This document shows positions 31,925 to 41,301 of a DNA stretch of 64,000 nt, piece by piece; the first letter of the stretch is position 1, and every line of letters begins with the position of its first letter. The stretch is taken from the NCBI GenBank assembly GCA_946902875.1, contig OX336351.1, positions 2,474,039 through 2,538,038 of the forward strand, in the 5' to 3' direction. The stretch is from Nematopogon swammerdamellus (taxonomy: Eukaryota; Arthropoda; Insecta; Lepidoptera; Adelidae). A program made the position numbers and the translations under genes. The notes under the pieces were generated by a model. It was not told where the DNA came from, searched no databases, and was given only the letters and a program-made list of their open reading frames with translations.

Positions 31925-32271
31925 GGCAAAAGATAATAACATAATATTTCAACGTCTAGAAACGATCTGTCGTTCGTTGCTCCACGTTGGTCAACCGTTA
32001 CCCGTAGCCGCGACATGCGAGTTGGTAGGTACTTCGCACCATCACGGCGTAGTTGAATGGGGCTCGTGGCGAATCAGTCGCCAGAGTTAATAGCTGTGCA
32101 GCTGCAGGCCGAGCGTTGAGTGGATGTGTTCTGCGAATTTCGACTGTTCACATTTCCGAATTTCGTGAAAGTATTTTGTGTCTGTATTAAAACCTAAAAC
32201 AGGTTCAACCTGAAAACTTAATTGCTACGTATACAATATTTCACTGTACTAATACGCAAGCCCCAATTTTT
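31925..32271. other. Non-repetitive spacer
   Basis: Mixed-composition sequence. I see no frame, repeat or RNA gene that can be supported. Confidence 0.4.
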
Positions 32272-34436
32272 AAAAAAAAGTTTTAAAAAACATAAAACCG
32301 ACTTCCTAAAAAAAGTAAAACTAAAAAACTATTTAAAATAAAAATATAAAAACCGCCTTCAAAAATATATGAAATAAAAACCTAAAAAAAAAAACGAACC
32401 CTAGAGTTGAAGGCGGTGCTAAAAAGGCTACACAAATCACAAAGGATATTATCATCCGCTCATGTTTTCTTTCATGCATCATTTTGCTTGCTTTAGCACC
32501 GCCTTCAACTCTAGGGTTCGTTTTTTTTTTTAGGTTTTTATTTCATATATTTTTGAAGGCGGTTTTTATATTTTTATTTTAAATAGTTTTTTAGTTTTAC
32601 TTTTTTTAGGAAGTCGGTTTTATGTTTTTTAAAACTTTTTTTTTATTTCACAGTTTTTTTTAGTAATTTTTTGCTATTAATGTACTCGGCGGAATCGCTC
32701 GGCCTTCGGCCTCGCGATTCCGCCTCGCTTTCCAATCCGATCTTGACCCAATTAAAATAGGACCACGTCAGCTTCGATAGCTCAGTGGTGCAGACAGTCA
32801 ACTGTCGCTATTGAATTTTAAGCAACGCTGGGTGCGGTCAGTGCTTAGATGGGTGACCGCTGACCGTTGGAGGCTGACCAAGGTTCGGATTCCTCGTAAA
32901 ACTGTAAGTCCCTTCCCTCGTAATTTTACTTGGTGGTAGGGTTTAACCTTCCCGGGTTGGTACCACCGCACTGAATTAAACGTCGGTCGAAACGGCTATG
33001 TAAATAGTTTGTGTTTTCCGACCAGTTCAGTGTAGTCAGCACGATCAAAGGGGGAAGCACTGACATGGCACTGGTGTTATGGGCTGACATCACGGACGTT
33101 GTAGGTGATGTTGCAGAACTTAGTAGAATGGACAGACATAAACGTGTTACGGAAGCCTACTTTTATTATAAAATAACCGTCGGAGGACCTTGGTTGAAAA
33201 TTGTAAAATTTAGTAGAACGGATAGACATGCATATGTTACGGAACCCTACATTCATTTTGCAGAACTTAGTAGAATGGACAGACATAAACGTGTTACGGA
33301 ACCCTACTTAACAGTTGCACTCCGGGAGTGCCGGCAGATCCCGTGCCACTCTAACTTAACCCTTAACGCAATGACTTAAGGTTTCATTTTAAAAATGACG
33401 CTGACGCGATGTCGCGAGTTATACATTTTTACCCACCTAAAAAAGTGCCAAGAGCCGCTAAAGAAGTTTTCACTTCAAAAACCTCAGGGTTATCCCCTTT
33501 CAAATAAAAAAAAAAAGAATTTTCAAAATCGGCCCACAATTGACGGAGTAATCGCGTAACAAACATCCAAAAAAAGAAAACATACCGTCGAATTGAGAAT
33601 CTTTTAGGTCTAAAGTAAATTTCTCGTGAAGACAAATGCAACGAGCCCAAACACGATGGGTTTATCATGTGTAGTTTAGGAGTTCCTATGGCCACCTTCT
33701 GTCTCCATCATCAAACCAGCTCGATGGTACTCGGTACAGTAGGTACTGGCCAGGTACCATAATAAATTAAACGCCGGTCGGAAAAGATAAAAAAAATTTC
33801 AAATTTAGAATATTCATGAAACAAGGGTCCGAATATGTATCACTAGTATATCGATTCATGTATTTCAACAGGACAGAGAAAATTTCAAAATATTAGGTAT
33901 TTAATACTTTTTAGTTTTTTTTTTTTTGTTTTTTGGAAATCGGTTTAATATTTTTTAAAACAGTTTTTATTTCATTCTTTTTAGTAATATTACATAAAAA
34001 AGAATAATCGAAATCGAATAATCGAAATCGATTGAAGTGGTACAGAATTATTCGCCATATGTGTCAGACTGCAAATTGCTGAATAAGTCCACATCACAAA
34101 TGTTTTGCTGAAGGTAACCACACACCATACTAATTTATCAAACTGAAAATTGCCGAAAACGACCACATCACAAGTTTTGCTGAAGGTAACCACACACCAT
34201 AGTATTATGCTGATTTTTCGAAAACCACTGAACCAATTTCGATAAAATTGAAATGGGACCACCTCGGAAGTATGACCTAACTAACAAAAAAAGAATTTTC
34301 TAAATCGGCCCTCAATTGACGGAGAAATCGTGTTACAAACATACAAAAAAATAAAAAAAAAAAAAAAATAAAAAAAAAAAAAACATACAGACGAATTGAG
34401 AACCTCCTCCTTTTTTGGAAGTCGGTTAAAAAGATT
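32272..34436 (+). mobile_element. Composite element copy C
   Basis: This is the best reference copy. A 5' hairpin with arms of about 160 bases (ACATAAAACCGACTTCCTAA through GGTGCTAAA) surrounds a ~65-base loop. Next comes a GC-rich palindrome at 32688-32725, then a tRNA/5S SINE block, three internal repeats with GGACAGACATAAACGTG, AT-rich sequence, and an end in GGAAGTCGGTTAAAA. Copy D is almost identical over 2.1 kb although the outer flanks differ, which points to recent mobility. The 122-residue frame at 33011 is the same in D but begins inside the SINE and has no domain. Confidence 0.8.
32770..33115 (+). mobile_element. SINE block inside composite C
   Basis: The A-box-like ATAGCTCAGTGG at 32778-32789 is followed by a stretch close to the 5S rRNA internal promoter region (TTAAGCAACGCTGGGTGCGG, then GGGTGACCGC, 32817-32860). 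The shared SINE body and the GACATCACGGACGTTGTAGG tail follow without a poly(A), since the composite repeats start there. The internal promoter could drive Pol III transcription of the composite element. Confidence 0.7.
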
Positions 34437-34713
34437 GGCGGGAAGAAATCTGTTCAAGGAAACTCTCTCACCTTTACATCGAATCTACATTCACAATGTT
34501 CTATTTGTGTTATGTTTATGGAGCATTAAGGAACTTCTGTCTAGCTAAATTGTTTTTTTTTATATTTTTTTATTTAGGTTTGTCTACATAGAATCGCTCC
34601 ATACAATCAATTTACTACAATTACGGACAAACACAACGTGGTTAGTACGAACGCTAGTACATATGCTAAAAAAGAGGTTAGAAAGTACAAAATAGAACGT
34701 GAGCAATAAATAA
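34437..34713. other. Noncoding spacer
   Basis: No feature was identified. Confidence 0.4.
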
Positions 34714-34990
34714 TATAAAACTAAACTAAAACTAACAACAAAAAGAGAACAGAGAATAAATGTGTCGCCGCCGACGACGCCCGCGCCGCTGCCGACGCCC
34801 GTGCCGCGGACGCAATCTGCGCCCACTCTACGCGCACCTGATCCACCGCGTCAGCAGACTAATATGACGCATACGGGTCTCTATTGGGACCCGTACAGAC
34901 ACAAGTGGAGAAAAAGTAATTTTAGTTCTTAAGTTAAGACATTTAATATGTATTTTCAATATGGCTGAAATAAAGAGATAAATAAATAAA
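34714..34990 (+). pseudogene. Retroelement C-terminal frame with proline-rich stretch and A-rich tail
   Basis: An open frame ends at TAA 34930-34932. It reads SPPTTPAPLPTPVPRTQSAP and then TGLYWDPYRHKWRKSNFSS. It has a sharp GC-rich composition compared with its surroundings, and is followed by AATATGTATTTTCAATATGG and an A/T-rich tail also found at the start of the window. It is probably the last part of a retroelement or host protein. I cannot place the family. Confidence 0.35.
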
Positions 34991-35140
34991 AAAAATAAAA
35001 AATTAAAAATTAAAACTAAAACGTAAACTAACAATGATTTGTTATTACTATTGGAGGCCAAATAGAAAAAAAAAAAACAAACAAACAAAACAAACAAGTG
35101 AAAACATTTAAAAATCATGGTTTTGAAGACATTTATTTAA
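34991..35140. other. A-rich spacer ending at a TTAA site
   Basis: Poly(A)-like sequence and AAACAAAC units lead to the TTAA (35137-35140) used by the next element. Confidence 0.5.
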
Positions 35141-36087
35141 CCCTCCCTTACTCGCGCGACTATTGAGTAACGCGGTTGCTCGCGCGGGGATAGTTATGCA
35201 CCCCAAGATTTTTATTGATTTATAGGCGAAACGAGTAACTTTACCTAAAATATAAAACCGACTTTGCTTAATAGACGGATTATTAATAAAAATGCATCAA
35301 ACAAAGTTATATAATGTTTATTTTTTAGAAATTATAATTACCTAAGCCAAAAAATATGATAAAAAATCAAATATTATGCATCCGTCTTATAAAAAGGAGA
35401 AAAACATGCGAACATTTATTTTCTTTTAACAATTAGACATAGTAATCTTGAAATTGAGTATAGGATGGAGAATTACATTTAAAAAAAATTTTGTATTCAC
35501 GTCCATTTTCACATTTCTGACAAATTAGATTCGTGTGATTTCGAAAGATGATGTTTTTGCATACGGTGCATTGACGTGAGGTTTTCTTGTCCTACTTACG
35601 AAGACGCATTACACATCTTATATTTTACTTTCTTATATTCAAAACATTCGATCCTCGTCCAAGCTAGAGCTAGCCATCTACAACAAAATAAAAATATATT
35701 TTGTCACCCATAGTATACTAAAAAGGCTTTTTACGCCAATAGATTGCAGAATAACAATAACAGATTGCTGATACATAAAATAAATGAAGTAAAAGAGACA
35801 GCATATGCAAAATTTCTGAGAACTATCTAAAATAAAAACTCTTACCTTTGTCGAAAATTGTAACGCGGTTACTCGCGGGGATAGCTACTATCCCCAGCGC
35901 AACTTCAGCACGTCCTCCCTTACTCAAGACTGGCGTATGCGCCACCGATTTCCTTCCGTCACCCAACGTACATACACACTAAAGTCAGCTACTGAAGAAA
36001 CCGACAACATCCGAGCGCTAATATCAAAGTAATAACATATTGAAATTTCATGGGGATAGCTAGTATCCGCGCGCGAGCAAGGGAGGG
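35141..36087. mobile_element. Deleted piggyBac-like element with TTAA target sites
   Basis: The left end CCCTCCCTTACTCGCGCG and right end CGCGCGAGCAAGGGAGGG form an 18-base inverted repeat with one mismatch. Both are flanked by TTAA (35137-35140 and 36088-36091), the target site of piggyBac transposases. Subterminal GCGGTTNCTCGCG and GGGGATAG motifs repeat near both ends. At 947 bp it is well below the ~2.5 kb of an autonomous copy, and only the transposase C-terminus remains. Confidence 0.85.
35433..35591 (-). pseudogene. piggyBac-like transposase, C-terminal cysteine-rich domain
   Basis: The minus frame reads SRQCTVCKNIIFRNHTNLIC, then QKCENGREYKIFFKC and QDYYV before TAA at 35433-35435. 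The pattern C-x2-C...H...C-x2-C...C fits the zinc-binding tail of piggyBac-type transposases, which contacts the element ends. A TAG stands directly before this part and the DDD catalytic core is absent, so it is inactive. Confidence 0.75.
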
Positions 36088-36091
36088 TTAA

Positions 36092-36355
36092 GATAATTTT
36101 GAACGAATGTAAAGAAGAATAGGCAGTTAGATTGAGGACATGGGCGCGTTAAATCGTGTTATCATTGCGGCAAATTCTTCTGCGGAACTTCTGTCTAGTT
36201 AGATATATCCTATTACTTTAAGTGAGCTAAACTTGTATAATTTTATTCTTCCGGATTTTTTTCGGAGTCGTCGGCGATTGCACTCGCCGGTCTGCCACCC
36301 GTCCTCGCTCGAGTGCCTCCCAAGATAGAAGACGGGCCCACCGATCAGTCTTGGG
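36092..36355. other. 3' UTR-like region of the next LINE
   Basis: The part from about 36230, with GAGTCGTCGGCGATTGCACT, recurs at 40290 and 40640 together with LINE tails, so it is 3' UTR. The rest has no feature. Confidence 0.5.
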
Positions 36356-37402
36356 TTACATAATATTATTGTCTTCACTGTCAGAAATTTTTCCACTCAG
36401 AAATTTGGTCATTATTTTTGTGGTTTCAACTGCAGCCTGTTGTTGGAGTATTTCTAATTTTATACCAGCGTCTAAATTTTTTATGTGTTTCTCTGTTGAT
36501 TTATTTATAATTCCTGTAGTGCCTATAACTATTGGGACGATTTCGGCTCTTGTATTTCATAATCTTTGGATCTCAATTTTTAATGCGTAATATTTTGAAA
36601 GTTTTTCATTTTCCTTCCTAGTGAGGTTATAGTCGGATGGCACTGTGACATCGATAAGGTAAGTTCTGTTTTCATTTTTGTCTACATATATGAGGTCTGG
36701 TCGGTTGTTAGGTAACGCATAATCAGTGGTGACAGCAATTTCCCATATTAGTTTAAATTCTTCATTTTCCACCACATGTGGTTCATTTAACGGGCATTTC
36801 CACCAAAATTTAGTTGTTTCGGACTTGTGTTTCTTGAGTAAATTCAAATAAACGTATTTGACTAGTTGATTATGTCTCTTTAGATATAGTGGCTGTACTA
36901 ATATTTTACATCCTGAGATGATATGCCTGACTGTTTCATCCTTTTCGTGACATAATCGGCATCGTCCATCTGTATCAAGTTTTAAAATATCACGTTCAAA
37001 CTGTTTTGTTCTGACCGATTGTTCTTGTATTACAAAAATTTTAGATTCCATTTGGGGAGTAGTAGGTTGTTTTTTTTGCCAAGAGAAAGATTTTTCAGTA
37101 TCCGTATTTGGGTGCATTAGTACCTCTCTCACAATTTGACCATGTAGTGGCTTTTCTTTCCAATTTTCTTTGGATTGTTCAGTCTGTTTTTTGTGGATTA
37201 AGAATTCATCTTCCGTGGGTTGTACGATATTAAGTTTTTGTTTAAATTTTTTACCTTGTGATATTATGCTATATAGGCCTTTTTCCTTATCATGATCAAC
37301 AATTACTTTTAGGACATTGTCATTTTTGTCATCTAGATATTTTTCCATTTTAATAGTTAATTTGATATATAGATTTTCTATGTTTAGTAGGCCAATAAAA
37401 CG
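36356..37402 (-). pseudogene. Non-LTR retrotransposon C-terminus with zinc knuckle and nuclease-like domain
   Basis: The main frame (37348-36557, open upstream to about 37402) includes CRLCHEKDETVRHIISGCKI, a C-x2-C-x8-H-x4-C knuckle, followed by RPDLIYVDKNENRTYLIDVT, a PD...D pattern like the restriction-like endonucleases of R2/R4-type LINEs. A TGA at 36557 replaces a likely Trp codon (RLW in relatives). The same frame continues NTRAEIVPIVIGTTGIINKS to TAA at 36356. The upstream reverse transcriptase is lost. Partial copies of the tail lie at 40262-40995. Confidence 0.7.
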
Positions 37403-37458
37403 AAAAGATATTTATTTGATATAAAATGAATACAAAATTAAAATGCTAAACAATCTAC

Positions 37459-37967
37459 TTACATAACTATATAAAATATTTCACTGAAATTTTGCCTGGG
37501 GATGGAGCTGAGTGTTCCCAGCATACTCGCTGCATTCCCACGCTGGATGGCGATGCTGACCCTCTGTTTGAGATAAACTCCTGAACGAGGGTCGCCCGAT
37601 ATAATTTTTTATTTTGAGCCTAAAGTGTGCACAAGATTTTTTACTTCCTTACTCCAGGGGCCTAAAGTTTCGACGGAGAAAGCCAAAAATTCGTAAGATT
37701 TTTTTATTTCTGAATATTTACTGTGTTTGTTCCGCGCGGCAGCCCCCGCGGCGGCACCAGGCATCTTACATGTTTGGCTCAAATATGAAGCTGCCATGGT
37801 GTCGACGCAGGTGGCGTCCCACACGAGAGACCTGCCCTTGGCCCATGGGATCAACGTCATCCCATCTGGGCGCTTACCGTCGTCTCTAAATAAACCGACT
37901 GGTTCCAGGATACAAGGAACATCGATGGAACTGAGTGCCCTTTTTATTATGCTACTAGCTGAGCCCA
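37459..37967 (-). pseudogene. LINE C-terminal nuclease-like domain (GKRPDG type), copy 1
   Basis: The minus frame reads [20 protein letters not shown], then [13 protein letters not shown] (a PD...D arrangement), YEFLAFSVETLGPWSKEVKN and, after one in-frame TAA near 37609, [20 protein letters not shown] with [10 protein letters not shown]. This is the widespread C-terminal domain of certain non-LTR retrotransposon proteins. It is truncated where the V1 element starts and ends near AATAAA on the minus strand. Confidence 0.75.
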
Positions 37968-39414
37968 CGGCTCCGCTCGCGTGAAATTCGTATACCAAAG
38001 AAGAATGTAAGTAACTAAGGGCGAGGCCGAAGGCCGAGCTGCGTTCAGGTAATCGATAAACCTTCCTAAAGAAAGTAACTAACTAAGGGCGAGGCCGAAG
38101 GCCGAGCTGCTTTCAGGTAAACGATAAACCTTTCTCAAATAAAGGAAGTAAGTAAGGGCGAGGCCGAAGGCCGAGCTGCGTTCAGGAAAACGATAAACCT
38201 TTTGGAAGAAAGGAAGGAACTAAGTGCGAGGCCGAAGGCCGAGCTGCGTTCAGGTAAACCAAAAACCCTCTTCCGCCTTCGGGCCTCGCCCTTAAAGACT
38301 TCCTTTCTTCGATAGAATATAATATCGTTTACTCAATCTATAAATAAAAAAGTAATATTAATAACTAAAGAATTAAACCTACCTAACAAACATTAAAATA
38401 ACTATCAAAACGGGCATTTTCGAATGTTCTTAGAGCACTTGCGGCATTACCCCGCTGGATGGCAAGGCTTACCCTTTGAATGAAGTACATAAGCCCTTGA
38501 TGGCGGGACACCAGTTGCGTCAACCAGCAGAGGCCCAAGCCTCTTTTGGCTTCACTGCTCCACGGACCGAGGGTTTCAACCGCAAACGCAACAAATTCGA
38601 AATCTTGAATTATATTTCTATATTTGCTGCGTTTGAGGCTCTCCGCCCCAGCCTCGGCCGCGCCAGCCGCTCTTGAAGATGCCCTAACGTGACTTGGAGC
38701 CAATGTGAGAACCAAAGTGGCATCCCACATCAAAGAACTACCCTTAGTCCATGGCACTAACGTGATAGCATCGGGCCTCTTGCCATCCAGCCGGGAATAA
38801 CCGCGAGGTTCTAGGATGCATGGTATATTTGCCGTTAGAAGCGTGGACTTTATAATAAAATTTAAATTAAATTAACTCAATCTTAATATTAATTAACTTT
38901 ATTCGAGATGGTTTAGCTTCTTCCTGAACGCAGCTCGGCCTTCGGCCTAGCCCTTAGTTACTTGCTTTCTTCGAGATGGTTTATCATTTGTCAGAACGTA
39001 GCTCGGCCTTCGGCCTCCCCTTAGTTGCTTACTTTCTTCAAGATGGTTTAGCTTCTTCCTGAACGCAGCTCGGCCTTCGGCCTCGCCCTTAGTTACTTGC
39101 TTTCTTCGAGATGGTTTTTCAATTATCCGAACGTAGCTCGGCCTTCGGCCTCGCCTTAGTTACTTACTTTCTTCAAGATGGTTTAGCTTCTTCCTGAACG
39201 CAGCTCGGCCTGCGGCCTCGCCCTTAGTTACTTACTTTCTTCAAGAATGTTTTTCTTCTTCCTGAACTCAGCTCCGCCTTCCGCCTCGCCCTTAGTTACT
39301 TTCATTGAGAAAGAATATCGTTTACGTTAGCGCAGTCGGCCTTCGGGCCCGCCTTTAGTTACTATCTTTTTTTTTAATACGAATTTCACGCGATCGAAGC
39401 CGCGGGCAACAGAT
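37954..39414. mobile_element. Minisatellite-filled inverted-repeat element V1
   Basis: The left end is ACTAGCTGAGCCCACGGCTC ... GTGAAATTCGTA, and the right end is the inverse (TACGAATTTCACGCGATCGA ... GGGCAACAG). Inside the left end are about four units of ~66 bp with the core GCGAGGCCGAAGGCCGAGCT. Inside the right end are about seven units in opposite orientation. The centre holds a LINE domain (38383-38861). The inverted arrays make the whole element foldback-like. Confidence 0.7.
38383..38861 (-). pseudogene. LINE C-terminal nuclease-like domain, copy 2 (inside V1)
   Basis: The frame runs without stops from about 38861: NIPCILEPRGYSRLDGKRPD, then GSSLMWDATLV, SKYRNIIQDFEFVAFAVETL, GPWSSEAKRGLGL and [17 protein letters not shown] to a stop at 38383. 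It is clearly diverged from copy 1, so the two are separate insertions. A GTG at 38755-38757 is not a credible start. The domain simply enters from a lost upstream part. Confidence 0.75.
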
Positions 39415-40261
39415 ATATAAATTTTATTGCACCAATGACAGCGACATAACATCGACTTTCAATTATTATTTTTATTTATCAAACAATTTGTCACCGGCCA
39501 GCTCACGTCGAGATGACAGTTCTCCGTTGTCAACATGACATTTAAAATTGTTTTTTACCTTTACTTTGGATTACGTGATTTTTATTATATTTTTTAATTA
39601 TTATGTTCATCCGGGATATACACTGTCACTATAAAAAGTTTCGCCAAATTCCGTTCAGTGGTTTTTGCGAGATGCGCGTACAAATAGACATTTTTGCATT
39701 TACGATTTTATGATATAATCTTATAATTATATTAATCTTTCTATTAAATTATAATATTTAAGATATAGAAAGAATAGATATGTATAGACTATTGTGTTCA
39801 AGTTATAAAAAAGAAGAACTGTCATTTTCGTTGTATCTACTTATTTTTAAATTTCGAATGAATATTTTATTCAAATTGTATTTGCTGCCAGTTCTCAAGA
39901 TATAATTATATACTTTGGACTACGTGATTTTAAACGCGCAATAATGTTTATAATTGTTAATTTTTTTTTATTTTTGTTATTTTTTTTTACGTATTATGTT
40001 AACCCGGCATATAAACTGCCACTATACAAAGTTTCGTCTAATTCTGTTCAGTGGTTTTTGCGTGATGCGCGTACAGACAGACAAACAAACAAACAAACAA
40101 ACAAACAAACAAACAAAAATTTTAAAAACTGTTCTAACATGTTCAGTATCTCATTTTAAGCCACCCTGGTTAGTTTTTTTCCGAATACATTCAATGTACA
40201 GACTTTCTTACCTCTACGATTTTATTATATGTATAGATTAAGCGTGGAGTGTCTTGAAAGT
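39415..40261. repeat. Repeated LINE-tail-like segments and AAAC run
   Basis: Two related segments of about 150 bases (39560-39680 and 39910-40080) share TTATGTTNANCCNGGNATAT, ACTGNCACTAT and GTTCAGTGGTTTTTGCG. The second ends in AAACAAAC units (40083-40116). A related inverse piece occurs near 43420-43510. Confidence 0.55.
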
Positions 40262-40992
40262 CTCCAAAATAGGCCAATTATATATAATTTTATTCTTCCG
40301 GATTTTTTCGGAGTCGTCGGCGATTGTACTCGCCGGTCTGCCACCCGTCCTCGCTCGAGTGCCTCCCAAGATAGAAGACGGGCCCACCGATCAGTCTTGA
40401 GTTACATAATATTATTGTCTTCACTGTCAGGAGGTAGATTTCCACTCAGAAATTTGGTCATTATTTTTGTGGTTTCAATTGCAGCCTGTTGTTGGAGTAT
40501 TTCTAATTTTATACCAGCGTCTAAATTTTTTATGTGTTTCTCTGTTGATTTATTTATAATTCCTGTAGTGCCTATAACTATTGGGACGATTTCGACTCTT
40601 GTATTCCATAATCTTTGGATATATAAATTTTATTCTTCCGGATCTCTTCGGAGTCGTCGGCGATTGTACTCGCCGGTCTGCCACCCGTCCCCGCTCGAGT
40701 GCCTCCCAAGATAGAGGACGGGCCCAGCGATCAGTCCCGAGTTACACAATATCACTGTCTTCACTGTCAGGAGGCAGATTTCCACTTAGAAATTTGGTCA
40801 TTATTTTTGTGGTTTCAATTGCAGCCTGTTGTTGGAGTATTTCTAATTTTATGCCAGCGTCTAAATTTTTTATGTGTTTCTCTGTTGATTTATTTATAAT
40901 TCCTGTAGTGCCTATAACTATTGGGACGATTTCGGCTCTTGTATTCCATAATCTTTGGATCTCAATTTTTAATGCGTAATATTTTGAAAGTT

Positions 40993-40995
<3 letters not shown>
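40262..40995 (-). pseudogene. Two tandem tails of the zinc-knuckle LINE
   Basis: Bases 40262-40620 and 40621-40995 each contain the 3' UTR block GAGTCGTCGGCGATTGTACT and the C-terminal coding part (reverse of GGACGATTTCG...CTGACAGTGAAGACAA). They are about 95 percent alike by eye and match 36200-36600. The second copy is cut by an AT microsatellite. Confidence 0.7.

Positions 40996-41067
<72 letters not shown>
40996..41067. repeat. AT dinucleotide microsatellite
   Basis: About 35 AT units with one interruption near 41040. Confidence 0.95.
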
Positions 41068-41301
41068 ATTGGTTTCTCGGAAACGGCTCTAACGATTTGC
41101 ATGAACTTTTGTATTTAGATAATGTTATTTTTTTTAAGTTTATTTAGATAGGTGTAGACGCCGAGCGAAGCTCGGTCGCCCAGGTACTATGTGTTTATAT
41201 AACAAATTGCTGGCATGGCACGTGAGCTTGGTTTCACGAGGAGAGGTGATTTTGGCTCTGTCGACTGCACCATTTGGTCTCTCGGCACAGCCACCCATGT
41301 T
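41068..41301. other. Noncoding spacer
   Basis: No feature could be supported. Confidence 0.4.

Noticed and set aside
32770..32870. Possible functional tRNA or 5S rRNA gene
   Set aside because: Only promoter-like parts are present and the rest cannot fold into a complete tRNA or 5S rRNA. The same sequence recurs as a SINE head.
33011..33379. 122-residue frame conserved in composite copies C and D
   Set aside because: It begins inside the SINE block and continues into the tandem repeats. Identity between C and D is explained by recent DNA copying, not by protein selection.
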